Source: Hirschia litorea
Lineage (GTDB): Bacteria > Pseudomonadota > Alphaproteobacteria > Caulobacterales > Hyphomonadaceae
Assembly: GCF_042665075.1 (NCBI RefSeq)
Contig: NZ_JBHTBR010000005.1
Span: 930,001 to 994,000, forward strand
DNA: 64,000 nt
Direction: 5' to 3'
The notes beneath the pieces are model-generated. The model was not told the origin of the DNA. It ran no database searches and saw only the letters and a list, made by a program, of their open reading frames with translations. Shown here one piece after another: positions 44,567-53,321 of this stretch. The position numbers and the translations under genes were made by a program. How positions within the stretch are numbered: the first letter of the stretch is position 1; each line of letters opens with the position of its first letter.

Positions 44567-45847
44567 ATGGTTGAAATTTCTAGCAATGAGCTGATCAAAT
44601 TGAAGCAGGCGGCGGCACTATTGCTTGAAGCTGAAGAACGTTTACCTGTTTTGAAAACCGTGAGTTGGAACCGCTCACTTGCAGACCAGTTTTTTGCGAG
44701 TGGTGAAAAGGAATTGCCGCGCCCAGTTTATATGCGCATTGATCCTGAACCGTCTTTGGAGCGGATTAAGGCGGCGCGTAAATTGGTTGATGGTGATAGT
44801 CCTGTTCATGATTGGCTCAATAGATTAGCGGGTGTGTTTGAGCAGACTGCTGCAATGATGTCGGCAGTTGGAACAAAGGATTTTTATAAGCATTCTCTTG
44901 ATCTTTATGGCGGCCCAGAATCGCCAGTGGCGGGGCGAAATGGCGCTGTTTTGGCGCTTGCAAACCGTTTGGATCAGACGTTGGATGACTTTAATATGGG
45001 GCAGCATGATTTTGTTAAACCCGACAAAATATCCGCACAAAAGCTTAAGCAATTATTGGATGAAGAACTGCCCAAATATTTTGGTGTGCATTCACCCCAA
45101 GTTATTGTTACGCATGAAGTTTCTGGAAAGGCTGCAGCGGGACGTGATTATATAAAGTTACGTGAAGATGCTTCGTTCTCGGACCTTGATGTAACTCAGC
45201 TTCTTCAGCATGAAGCGCTGGTGCATATTGCGACAAATTTCAATGGACAATCACAGGCTAAATTCCCACTCTTAGGGGAAGGGCATCCTGGAAATTCACG
45301 GACCCAAGAAGGGTTGGCGGTGTTTGCAGAATTTATCTCTGGAGCGTTGGACCCGTCCCGATTAAAGCGATTATCGGATCGAGTTATTGCCATTGATATG
45401 GCTGAAAAAGGTGCGGACTTTATTGATTTATATAAATTTTTTCGAGAACGTGATCCATCTGATCGTCGGTTTGAGGCATTTGAAAGTGCGCGCCGAGTTG
45501 TGCGGGGGGGCATGGTAGAAGGGGGTGCGCCTTTCACCAAAGATGCGATTTATCTGGGCGGATTATTAGAAGTTCACAACTATTTACGCACAGCAGTTAG
45601 GATGCGAGATGCGACCTATATCCGTTTGTTATTTGTAGGAAAAATTGACCTTGTCGACCTTGAAGCGATGAAAATGTTACTTGCAAACAAGCTGATAGAT
45701 GAGCCGCGCTTTGTGCCGCCTTGGGTAAGTGATATGCGGCATTTATTGTCCTATTTGGCCTATTCCACTTTTCTCAATGAGATTGATTTGGGCCAAGTCG
45801 CTTCACAATATGATGAGCTATTTCATGGTGAAAACACCGCGAAATAG
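44567..45847 (+). CDS. DUF1704 (QEGLA-motif) putative metallopeptidase
   Basis: A 426-residue protein of the flavohemoglobin-expression-modulating QEGLA-motif family. The zinc-peptidase signature HEALVHIATNFNGQ (HExxxH) is followed by TQEGLAVFAEFISG with the second Glu. The fold is shared with the eukaryotic tubulin tyrosine peptidases MATCAP/TMCP (established for the family), but bacterial substrates are unknown. No signal peptide is visible, so it is likely cytosolic. The start has a short AGG ribosome site. It stands alone between egtB and glpD. Confidence 0.88.
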   Translation: MVEISSNELIKLKQAAALLLEAEERLPVLKTVSWNRSLADQFFASGEKELPRPVYMRIDPEPSLERIKAARKLVDGDSPVHDWLNRLAGVFEQTAAMMSAVGTKDFYKHSLDLYGGPESPVAGRNGAVLALANRLDQTLDDFNMGQHDFVKPDKISAQKLKQLLDEELPKYFGVHSPQVIVTHEVSGKAAAGRDYIKLREDASFSDLDVTQLLQHEALVHIATNFNGQSQAKFPLLGEGHPGNSRTQEGLAVFAEFISGALDPSRLKRLSDRVIAIDMAEKGADFIDLYKFFRERDPSDRRFEAFESARRVVRGGMVEGGAPFTKDAIYLGGLLEVHNYLRTAVRMRDATYIRLLFVGKIDLVDLEAMKMLLANKLIDEPRFVPPWVSDMRHLLSYLAYSTFLNEIDLGQVASQYDELFHGENTAK

Positions 45848-46088
45848 GCGTAAGCAGGTCATAAGACACCTGTCTGCTAGGGGGGCAGGTTAGCGTCTGT
45901 TTAGTGTGTGGTTTAGGTGTGTGAGGCTTGAGATATGGTTTTGATACACCACATCAAGCAGCGAGGTAGGCGTATGCACACTGTTTGAGACTATTATGGT
46001 GTAAATGCTTGCCTTTAGCGTCAATAGAACTATGATTGATATACTATTGATACCCCCTGAATTGTATATATGACAGAAGGCCCGATAT

Positions 46089-47594
46089 ATGGCGCGCGCG
46101 ACAGAAAAATATGATTTGCTAATTGTAGGTGGCGGCATTAACGGCGCGGGCATTGCGCGAGATGCTGTTGGTCGCGGTTTGAAAGTTTTGCTTGTTGAGA
46201 AAGATGACCTTGCACAACACACGTCATCATCAAGCACGAAACTTATCCATGGTGGTTTGCGCTATCTTGAGCATTATGATTTTGCACTTGTGAGGAAAGC
46301 GCTTGCTGAGCGTGAAGTACTTTTGCGAGCCGCACCACACATTATTTGGCCGATGCGTTTTGTGTTGCCGCACCAGAAGGGACAACGCCCAGCTTGGTTG
46401 GTACGCATTGGGTTGTTTTTGTATGACCATATGGGGGGTAGAAAATTATTGCCACCCACGAAAGTTTTGCGTCGCAAATCAAGTAAGAAATTTGATCCCT
46501 TAAAACCTGAATTGAAATTTGCCTTCGAATATTCTGACTGTTGGGTGGATGATGCACGCCTTGTTGTACTCAATGCAATTGATGCAGCAGAACGGGGCGC
46601 TGATGTGTGGACACAAAGTAAATGTGTAAGCCTAACGCGTTCAGATTCTCAGTGGCAAGCTGATATCGCTAGGCCCGATGGGCAAATACAAAAAGTAGAA
46701 GCGCGAATTGTGATTAACGCCGCTGGACCGTGGGTTGATGATGTGGCGAAGATTGCTCAACCGGGACGCAATATGCAGCATGTGCGTCTGGTAAAAGGAT
46801 CGCACATCATCATCGAGAAGAAGTTTGAAGGTAGTCATAGTTATTTCTTCCAGAATGGTGATGGTCGCATCATGTTTGCTATTCCTTATCAGGAGGGGCG
46901 GCTTACCCTCATCGGCACAACCGACGAGCCCTATACAGCGGATAAGGATAAAGTTGAGATATCAGAAGCTGAGATTGATTATCTTATTTCAGGGGCTAAT
47001 GAGTATTTCAAAGAGGCGATTGTGCGTGAAGATATAGTGTCGACCTATTCGGGTGTGCGACCGCTTTATGATGACCAGAATGAGAATGTCTCTGAGGTTA
47101 CACGCGATTATGTGTTGGCATACGAGAAAGAAGGTGGAGCACCTATCTTATCTGTGTTTGGAGGCAAAATCACAACCTATCGCACATTAGCCGAAGGGGT
47201 AATGAAAACGATTAGTGATGCATTCCCCAATCTGAGCGCGGATTGGACAAAAGAGCAATCTCTGCCAGGGGGTGATATTCCCAATGCAGATTTTGAAGCG
47301 TTTGGAATGCGGATGCGTGCCCAATATGGCTGGATGGAGCAGAACGTTTTGCGTCGCATGTTGCGCTGTTATGGGAGCCGGATTGATCGGGTACTAAATG
47401 GAGCAAGTTCGATCGCGGACCTTGGTCAGCATTTTGGCGAAGGGTTATATGCTAAAGAAGTTGAATATTTAGTGGAACACGAATTTGTGACGCGCGTTGA
47501 AGATGTGTTGTGGAGACGTAGCAAGCTGGGTCTGCGTATGAATGAAGCGCAGCAAATTGAGTTGCAGAATTGGTTCTCTAGTAAAGGTATGTGA
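46089..47594 (+). CDS. glpD: FAD-dependent glycerol-3-phosphate dehydrogenase
   Basis: A 501-residue membrane-associated enzyme that oxidises glycerol-3-phosphate to dihydroxyacetone phosphate and passes electrons to quinone. The FAD motif is DLLIVGGGINGAGIARDA, then SSSSTKLIHGGLRYLEHYDF and VFGGKITTYRTLAEG near the C-terminus. GAAGG lies eight bases before the ATG. It is close to the sulfoquinovose locus; if sulfoquinovosyl glycerol is used, the released glycerol would enter here, but no glpK is present in the window. The next gene overlaps or nearly overlaps the stop. Confidence 0.95.
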   Translation: MARATEKYDLLIVGGGINGAGIARDAVGRGLKVLLVEKDDLAQHTSSSSTKLIHGGLRYLEHYDFALVRKALAEREVLLRAAPHIIWPMRFVLPHQKGQRPAWLVRIGLFLYDHMGGRKLLPPTKVLRRKSSKKFDPLKPELKFAFEYSDCWVDDARLVVLNAIDAAERGADVWTQSKCVSLTRSDSQWQADIARPDGQIQKVEARIVINAAGPWVDDVAKIAQPGRNMQHVRLVKGSHIIIEKKFEGSHSYFFQNGDGRIMFAIPYQEGRLTLIGTTDEPYTADKDKVEISEAEIDYLISGANEYFKEAIVREDIVSTYSGVRPLYDDQNENVSEVTRDYVLAYEKEGGAPILSVFGGKITTYRTLAEGVMKTISDAFPNLSADWTKEQSLPGGDIPNADFEAFGMRMRAQYGWMEQNVLRRMLRCYGSRIDRVLNGASSIADLGQHFGEGLYAKEVEYLVEHEFVTRVEDVLWRRSKLGLRMNEAQQIELQNWFSSKGM

Positions 47595-47596
47595 TC

Positions 47597-48070
47597 GTGA
47601 AAAATATTGTTCTTGGAGTCGCATTGAGCGGTGTGGCGGTATCTGGATGTGCAGGAAATGCACAAGATTATAATCAGCACATTGTATCCGAGATACAAGG
47701 AACGGTGAGTGTTAGTAATTTTGAAGAAACTAACCAAAAACTCAAAGCTGCTTTTGAGAAAAGAAAGCTAACGGTATTTGCCGTGATTGATCATGCCGCA
47801 GGTGCTAAAGGGGCGGGGTTGGAGTTGGCACCCAACACGCTTTATATTTTTGGAAATCCCAAAGCGGGCACGTTGCTGATGCAAGAAAATTCAGCTTTAG
47901 GAATGCAGTTGCCACTTAAAGCTTTAGTGCGTCAAACCCCAAATGGTGTTGTGGTATCCGTGTCGAATATTCAAGAAATTGCGGTACAGAATGGTTTACC
48001 TGAAGATCATCCAGTGGTGATGAAAATTAGTGGGTTGCTCACCCAAATCATTGCAGAAACTACGTCTTAA
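47597..48070 (+). CDS. DUF302 lipoprotein
   Basis: A 157-residue exported protein. The lipobox VSGC follows a short hydrophobic signal (MKNIVLGVALSGVAVSGCAG). The DUF302 pattern is clear: LTVFAVIDHAAGAKGAGLEL, LYIFGNPKAGTLLMQ and LPLKALVRQ. DUF302 has no proven function; some copies bind small ligands or sit with redox genes. The GTG at 47597 is preferred, with AAAGG about nine bases upstream; the GTG at 47591 would overlap the glpD stop. It is probably cotranscribed with glpD. Confidence 0.85.
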   Translation: MKNIVLGVALSGVAVSGCAGNAQDYNQHIVSEIQGTVSVSNFEETNQKLKAAFEKRKLTVFAVIDHAAGAKGAGLELAPNTLYIFGNPKAGTLLMQENSALGMQLPLKALVRQTPNGVVVSVSNIQEIAVQNGLPEDHPVVMKISGLLTQIIAETTS

Positions 48071-48104
48071 ACTGGCGCGTTATTAAAATATTTGATGAGT
48101 GAAT

Positions 48105-48147
48105 GAACATGCCCAAGGCAAGCATAAAGGCTGCCTTGGGCATGTTC
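48105..48147. terminator. Long perfect hairpin between converging genes
   Basis: GAACATGCCCAAGGCA at 48105-48120 pairs without mismatch with its complement at 48132-48147, across an 11-base loop. The T runs beside it are poor, but the position between two converging stops makes a bidirectional terminator most likely. Confidence 0.75.
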
Positions 48148-48167
48148 ATTTGGATTTGCAGGAAGTA

Positions 48168-49901
48168 TTAAGCCTGCCTTGGAATATGGCGCACGCGCAT
48201 CCAAGATAGTACATTAATGATAAGAAGACCTGCCATCGCCACATAGAAATAGGGGCTGAATGCGCCGCCTACGATGCCTATGGGTGAGAATAATACATAT
48301 AAAGCGACAACCAAGGATAAGAGCGTAATGGCAAGTGGTGTCGCCAATTTCCAAGGTGTGAGGTCGACTTGGTTTTGCTTTTTAAACACATAAGGTGTTT
48401 GACGAGGCTTATAGTGTCCTACCACTAACATGATGCCAACTTCGATTATAAATAGGACGGCATATAGGTGTAGGAAATGAAGTGTGACCTGTTCTGCGAA
48501 GACGAATTTGATCAGCCCATAAGCGATAACGTGGAAAGCAATTACGATTTTTGCACCGAGGGCGGGTGTGTTTGCGGTGAATAATCCCACGATTACGATG
48601 GCGACAATTGGGATATTGTAGAAGCCAGTAAAGATACGGATGATTTGCCACAAACCTTGCGGGGCAAAGAATAATAATGGCGCGACTACAAATGAGAAAA
48701 GCGCGATTACCACACTCGCAATCATGGCTACGCGCACAGTTTCTTTGTCCGTGATTTTTCCGCCGCGAAGGGGGGTGTAAATGTCGATACAGAACAGGGT
48801 TGCGGCACTATTGAGGAGTGAGTTGAACGAGCTAAACACTGCGCCAAGCAATACGGCGAGGAAGAACCCCATCATCCAAATAGGGAAGACATCTTTGATG
48901 AGGTGCGGGTATGCCTCATCAATTGAGCTGAGGCTTGGCCCATAAAGATGAAAAGCGATAACACCTGGTAGCATCATGAAAAAGGGAACGAGAAGTTTGA
49001 AAAAGCCGGAGAGTAAGACCCCTTTTTGGCCTTCTGCAAGATTGCGCGCGGCAAGGGTGCGCTGAATTACATATTGGTTGGTACACCAGTAAAACAGATT
49101 GGCGAAAATCATACCGGTGAATAGTGTACCAAACGGGGTGGGGTCAGCAGGGCCGCCGATTGCGTTTAGTTTATCGGTGTGAGTTGTTGCAATGGTGGAC
49201 AGGCCGCTCATAAAGCTACCATTACCCAGAGCGATTAACCCGAGAATGGGTACAAGCGCCCCCACGATTAGGAGGCCGACGCCATTGAGCGTGTCTGATA
49301 CTGCAACAGCTTTTAGGCCGCCAAATACTGCATATATGGCACCGATGACGCCAACGGTTACGACAGTTATCAAAAGGGCTTCAAATTGGCCAACACCAAG
49401 CAGGGTCGGGACATCAAAGAGTTTTATAACAGCAACAGAGCCTGAATATAGAACGGATGGTATCGTCACCAAGCCATAGCCGAGCATGAACAAAATAACG
49501 GTCATGCGTTGGACTTGTTTGTCATAGCGGTTGTTGAGAAATTCAGGGAGAGTGGTGAAGGCACCTGATAGGTAGCGCGGCAGGAATATCATTGCCATGG
49601 CAACGGTGGAAATGGCGGCGGTAACTTCCCATGCCATGCTGGAGAGGTTGAAGCCATAGGCTGATCCGTTTAGCCCAATGAGTTGTTCAGCAGAGAGGTT
49701 GGTGAGCAAAAGCGAACCAGCAATGAAAATACCACCAAGGTTTCGTCCGGCCAGAAAATATCCGTCCTTAGAATTAGTTTCGCCCTTTGATCGCTGATAG
49801 GATACCCACGCAACAAATGCCATGAATCCTACGCAGGTGAATAGAGTCACCAGTAATTGTGAATGAGTCAGCTTTGCCTCCCTATCTGGACCTGAACCCA
49901 T
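48168..49901 (-). CDS. Sodium/solute symporter (SSS/SLC5), likely sugar-sulfonate importer
   Basis: A 577-residue inner-membrane transporter with about 14 helices of the SGLT type. The sodium-symporter motifs FLAGRNLGGIFIAGSLLLTNLSAEQLIG and FLPRYLSGAFTTLPEFL are present. It is the last gene of the monooxygenase operon, so sulfoquinovose or its glyceride is the best guess for its substrate (inference). Start oddity: the frame has ATG at 49901, but the strong GGGAGG site lies inside the frame and points at a CTG codon (49871), which would remove ten charged residues and start THSQLLV. Either is possible. Confidence 0.88.
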   Translation of the reverse strand: MGSGPDREAKLTHSQLLVTLFTCVGFMAFVAWVSYQRSKGETNSKDGYFLAGRNLGGIFIAGSLLLTNLSAEQLIGLNGSAYGFNLSSMAWEVTAAISTVAMAMIFLPRYLSGAFTTLPEFLNNRYDKQVQRMTVILFMLGYGLVTIPSVLYSGSVAVIKLFDVPTLLGVGQFEALLITVVTVGVIGAIYAVFGGLKAVAVSDTLNGVGLLIVGALVPILGLIALGNGSFMSGLSTIATTHTDKLNAIGGPADPTPFGTLFTGMIFANLFYWCTNQYVIQRTLAARNLAEGQKGVLLSGFFKLLVPFFMMLPGVIAFHLYGPSLSSIDEAYPHLIKDVFPIWMMGFFLAVLLGAVFSSFNSLLNSAATLFCIDIYTPLRGGKITDKETVRVAMIASVVIALFSFVVAPLLFFAPQGLWQIIRIFTGFYNIPIVAIVIVGLFTANTPALGAKIVIAFHVIAYGLIKFVFAEQVTLHFLHLYAVLFIIEVGIMLVVGHYKPRQTPYVFKKQNQVDLTPWKLATPLAITLLSLVVALYVLFSPIGIVGGAFSPYFYVAMAGLLIINVLSWMRVRHIPRQA

Positions 49902-49957
49902 CGCCGGCTAACTCTCTTTTGCGGAGTTATGTCCTGACGTGGGGTATTGTTTTGTGT

Positions 49958-50452
49958 CTACGCTTGGAGAGGGTTGATTGCCCCAAATGCCCCTTGAGAA
50001 AAGACAAGGCCAGTGCCTTCTCTTTCTTGCGTAAATTCAACTTCACCGACGATTATGGAATGATCGCCCGCATCATGTACTGCAAAACGTTTGCACTCAA
50101 ACACAGCGAGACATCCTGAAAATACAGGCACGTCGTGAAGGTTGTGGGTCACCTCAAATTGATCAAAGGCTGATTTTGAACGCGCGAAAGCGTTGCAAAT
50201 TTCTTTTTGATCGTGGGCCAATATGTGAATGGCAAAATGAGGTGCGTTGACGAATGCTTCATAGCGAGAAGATTTTTTGGCGGGTGACCACATCACTAAC
50301 GCTGGTTCAAGCGAGAGGCTTGTGAAGCTGTTGGCGGTCATGCCGATTGGTCCGTCTGGTCCATTGGCGGTGATGACCGTGACGCCAGTTGCAAAACGTC
50401 CCAAGGCATTGCGAAATGCCTTGGTATCTGTTTCGGGTTTAAAGGATGCCAT
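49958..50452 (-). CDS. Flavin reductase partner of the LLM monooxygenase (SmoA-like)
   Basis: A 164-residue flavin reductase-like protein: FRNALGRFATGVTVITA, GMTANSFTSLSLEPALVMW and HDAGDHSIIVGEV. It would supply FMNH2 to the monooxygenase two genes upstream, as SmoA does for SmoC in sulfoquinovose breakdown. The start ATG overlaps the TAA of the aldo/keto reductase gene by one base. It is closely similar in sequence to the copy at 37338-37826, which points to a duplication within the genome. Confidence 0.85.
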   Translation of the reverse strand: MASFKPETDTKAFRNALGRFATGVTVITANGPDGPIGMTANSFTSLSLEPALVMWSPAKKSSRYEAFVNAPHFAIHILAHDQKEICNAFARSKSAFDQFEVTHNLHDVPVFSGCLAVFECKRFAVHDAGDHSIIVGEVEFTQEREGTGLVFSQGAFGAINPLQA

Positions 50453-51348
50453 TACGCAACCTCCCGCCCTAATGCTGCAGTGTAGAGTTCAAACCATGTT
50501 TGACGGTCTATTTGAACGTCGTAAGCTTGAGACATTTGCGCTAAACGTTGCAGATTATTCGTGCCAAGAATTGGCATGATTTCAGAAGGGTGTGCAAGCA
50601 ACCAAGCGACTGCAACAGATGAGGTCGTTACATTCTGTTCTTCTGCGATACGGTTTAGTAGTTTGGTCAGCTCGACATTTTTACCGTCAAACAAAGAGCC
50701 TCCACCAAGGGGCGACCAAGCCATAGGTGCGATACCGTTTTCTTGTAGGTATGCGATGTCACCATTGGTAAAAGCTTCATGTGCAAGGAGGCTGATTTCG
50801 ATCTGGTTCGTAACAAGTGAGTTGTTCATTGCAGATTGAAGAAGTGACCAATCGTGCGGCTTAAAGTTGGATACACCAAAGGCTTTTACTTTGCCCGATT
50901 TGATGATCTCATCTAGCGTGCTTCCCGTTTCAACATGATCCATGAATGGATCTGGGCGGTGGATTAAAAAGAGATCAATCTGCTCCACGCCAAAATAAGA
51001 GAGGGATGCGTCAACAGATTCAGTGATGTGCTTCCAGCTTGTGTCATAATATTTGACGCGGCGGTCTGAGTATTTTCCACAAGGTGCAACAATATCGCAT
51101 TTGGAAATAAGTTCGATTTTGTCACGAAGGCCGGGGGCTTGCTTTAGGCAGTTGCCGACAAGCTCTTCAGCGCCATAATCTCCGTAAATATCGGCAAGGT
51201 CCATCGAGGTGATGCCTTGCTCGAGACATGCCTCTATTTTTGCTTGTATGTGCTTGGGTGATGTGTCGCTATCATCTCCAACGCGCCACATGCCATAGAC
51301 TATGCGAGAGAGTTCAAGATTTGGGGCGAGTTTGATGCGGTGGCTCAT
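50452..51348 (-). CDS. smoB: Aldo/keto reductase, probable 6-oxo-glucose reductase (SmoB-like)
   Basis: A 298-residue TIM-barrel oxidoreductase with MDLADIYGDYGAEE (catalytic Asp and Tyr), FLIHRPDP (catalytic His) and AFGVSNFKPHDW, plus the NADPH tail GTNNLQRL. The family reduces aldehydes with NADPH; in SMO-type sulfoquinovose catabolism SmoB reduces 6-oxo-glucose to glucose after desulfonation. The ATG at 51348 has AGGAG upstream and overlaps the stop of the monooxygenase gene by four bases (ATGA). The gene is fixed by context; the AKR fold alone would not name the substrate. Confidence 0.8.
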   Translation of the reverse strand: MSHRIKLAPNLELSRIVYGMWRVGDDSDTSPKHIQAKIEACLEQGITSMDLADIYGDYGAEELVGNCLKQAPGLRDKIELISKCDIVAPCGKYSDRRVKYYDTSWKHITESVDASLSYFGVEQIDLFLIHRPDPFMDHVETGSTLDEIIKSGKVKAFGVSNFKPHDWSLLQSAMNNSLVTNQIEISLLAHEAFTNGDIAYLQENGIAPMAWSPLGGGSLFDGKNVELTKLLNRIAEEQNVTTSSVAVAWLLAHPSEIMPILGTNNLQRLAQMSQAYDVQIDRQTWFELYTAALGREVA

Positions 51349-52499
51349 GTGCGTTCTCCTGCGCCGAGCGGTGTAAGGGGTGTTTCGCTTGGTACGCGAC
51401 CATATGCTTCTGGTAGAGAGCATGTTTTAAGGTGAGGCAATACGCGCTGACCAAATGACTTACATTCATCAATGTGTGGGTAGCCAGATAGGATAAAGGC
51501 GCGGATTCCCATTTTCTGATAATCGTGAAGCGCAGAAAGCACTTGATCTGATGAGCCAACCAATGCGGCACCACATCCTGAGCGCGCGCGGCCCACACCT
51601 GTCCAAAGATTTGGCTCAATATATCCAAATTGGTCCGCGAGTTCACGTGCTTTAGCCTGGTGGGCCACACCAAGGCTGATGCTATCATGGCTACGGTCAC
51701 GGATCAGGCGACCATATTCATCATCTAGCTTGCTTGTAAGGTGTTCTGCGTATTCACGCGCTTCTTGCTCTGTGTCACGAACAATAACGTGTACGCGTAA
51801 GCCATAATCAATTGTGCGTCCATATTTCTCAGCGGCGGCGTTTGCTGCTCGCATACGCTCTTCAAGCTGAGATTTAATCTCTGGCCACATTAGATACACG
51901 TCGCAATATTCCCCGCATAGGTCTAATGCGTCTGGTGAATAACCACCAAAGTAAAGAAGTGGACCGCCTGTTTGGTAAGGCTTTGCGGGCCCGGTTGGAA
52001 CGTTCTTAAATTGATAGATTTCGCCGTTATGATTGATTTCATCTTGGGTCCAAGCTTGCTTCAATATCTGTACGACTTCGCGAGAACGCTTATAGCGGTA
52101 TGAGCTTTCCGCCACTTCGCCGGGAAAATCTGAACTAATCACGTTGAGAGTCAGGCGACCTTTCATCATGTGGTCAAGCGTTGCCACGGTGCGTGCGAGC
52201 ATGATGGGCTGCATTTCACCGCAACGAATGGCGGCGAGCATATTAATCTTTTCCGTTAAAGGCGCACCTGCGGCAACGAAGCTTAGTGTGTCTTGGCCTG
52301 GCTGGTAGGAAGAGGGACATAATATGTTGCGAAATCCCTGTTTTTCAGCTTCCAAAAGGATGTCGCGGCAGTGTTCCCAGCTAGATCTTAGCTTACCATC
52401 TGGCACGCCAAGAAATTCATAGTCGTCAGAACAGAGCGCTGAAAACCATGACACTTCAAGTGCATCCAGATCGGCTGACTTCACAGGTACAACGGTCAT
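51345..52499 (-). CDS. smoC: LLM-class FMNH2-dependent monooxygenase, probable sulfoquinovose monooxygenase (SmoC-like)
   Basis: A 384-residue luciferase-like barrel of the alkanesulfonate monooxygenase (SsuD) group: WSALCSDDYEFLG-type start, CPSSYQPGQDTLSFVA, GRLTLNVISSDFPGE, GLRVHVIVRDTEQEARE and the RSGCGAALVGSSDQV end. It uses FMNH2 and oxygen to cut a carbon-sulfur bond and release sulfite. The partners (flavin reductase, 6-oxo-glucose-type reductase, exporter of sulfur oxyanions) favour sulfoquinovose over alkanesulfonates as substrate. The ATG at 52499 has AGAGG upstream; the longer frame reaches into the divergent promoter region. Confidence 0.82.
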   Translation of the reverse strand: MTVVPVKSADLDALEVSWFSALCSDDYEFLGVPDGKLRSSWEHCRDILLEAEKQGFRNILCPSSYQPGQDTLSFVAAGAPLTEKINMLAAIRCGEMQPIMLARTVATLDHMMKGRLTLNVISSDFPGEVAESSYRYKRSREVVQILKQAWTQDEINHNGEIYQFKNVPTGPAKPYQTGGPLLYFGGYSPDALDLCGEYCDVYLMWPEIKSQLEERMRAANAAAEKYGRTIDYGLRVHVIVRDTEQEAREYAEHLTSKLDDEYGRLIRDRSHDSISLGVAHQAKARELADQFGYIEPNLWTGVGRARSGCGAALVGSSDQVLSALHDYQKMGIRAFILSGYPHIDECKSFGQRVLPHLKTCSLPEAYGRVPSETPLTPLGAGERT

Positions 52500-52608
52500 A
52501 AGGAACCTCTTTTTAACAAATTGCGAAATGCGTATTTTCTCTTGCATATCACCAGAAACGATGTATATCAATGGTGTATCAATTATTCGTTTGAGGCCTT
52601 GTTTTGTT
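52500..52608. promoter_or_regulatory. Divergent control region with repeated TATCA motifs
   Basis: 109 bases between the monooxygenase and regulator starts. ATATCA at 52546 and 52565 and GTATCA at 52576 are in direct order, 19 and 11 bases apart. The middle copy is in TGTATATCA, a near-dyad with TG and CA ends as in many GntR/HutC operators. A site for the adjacent regulator is likely but unproven. Confidence 0.4.
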
Positions 52609-53310
52609 ATGACCAGCACACGTACTCTTCCTAAAAGTGTCCAGTTAAGTGAGATGCTGATCCGTGAAATCGTTGCGGGTCATTTGGCGGATGGTGCGCG
52701 GTTGCCGACTGAGCGGCAGATGGCTGCTGACCTTGGCGTTGCGGTTCGAACGCTTCGGAAAGCGTTGGCTACTCTTCAAGAAAAAGGTTTGCTAGAGCGC
52801 GTGCAGGGCTCGGGCAATTATGTGCGTGCTAAGCCGATGGTGGAGAGTGTGTATTCATTCTTTCGTCTTGAGCTTTTACGCGGTGGCGGTTTGCCAACTG
52901 CCAAAGTGCTTGATGTACTGAAATTGGCTAAGCCAGAGGGAGCACCAGACTTTGGTGAATCTCAAACAGCCCACCGTATTCGTAGGCTTCGTTATTTGGC
53001 GGATAAGCCCATCGCTGTTGAAGAGATATGGCTGGATGCACGGTTTATAGATCGCATTAAAAAAGATGATCTCGTTGATTCTTTGTATCTTTTTTACAAG
53101 GAGTCTCTCGATCTTGTCATTTCACGTATCGAGGATGGTGTGAGTGTTGATGCCGTTCCTGAGTGGACAGTTGAAGAATTCGGTATGAAGGCAGGTGAGG
53201 CTGCTGGCTATATCGAGAGGATTGGTTGGGACCAGAATGGAGACCCTGCTGAATTCTCAAAAACGTGGTTCGATCCAAAATTGGCGCGCTTTGTAATGCG
53301 CCTTCAATAA
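52609..53310 (+). CDS. GntR-family regulator with UTRA ligand domain
   Basis: A 233-residue repressor of the HutC type. The winged helix is SEMLIREIVAGHLADGARLPTERQMAADLGVAVRTLRKALATL, and the UTRA effector domain (about 85-230) carries IRRLRYLADKPIAVEEIWLD. UTRA domains bind sugars or sugar acids and release the repressor from DNA. It is divergent from the monooxygenase operon and 11 bases ahead of the Gfo/Idh/MocA gene, which marks it as local regulator of both arms; the Agrobacterium SMO locus also has a GntR gene. The ATG at 52609 has GAGG about 10 bases upstream. Confidence 0.88.
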   Translation: MTSTRTLPKSVQLSEMLIREIVAGHLADGARLPTERQMAADLGVAVRTLRKALATLQEKGLLERVQGSGNYVRAKPMVESVYSFFRLELLRGGGLPTAKVLDVLKLAKPEGAPDFGESQTAHRIRRLRYLADKPIAVEEIWLDARFIDRIKKDDLVDSLYLFYKESLDLVISRIEDGVSVDAVPEWTVEEFGMKAGEAAGYIERIGWDQNGDPAEFSKTWFDPKLARFVMRLQ

Positions 53311-53321
53311 TAGAGATAGTT

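Noticed and set aside
45885..45930. Possible terminator hairpin after the DUF1704 gene
   Set aside because: Only a five-base ACCTG/CAGGT stem with a G-rich loop and no T run; too weak to call.
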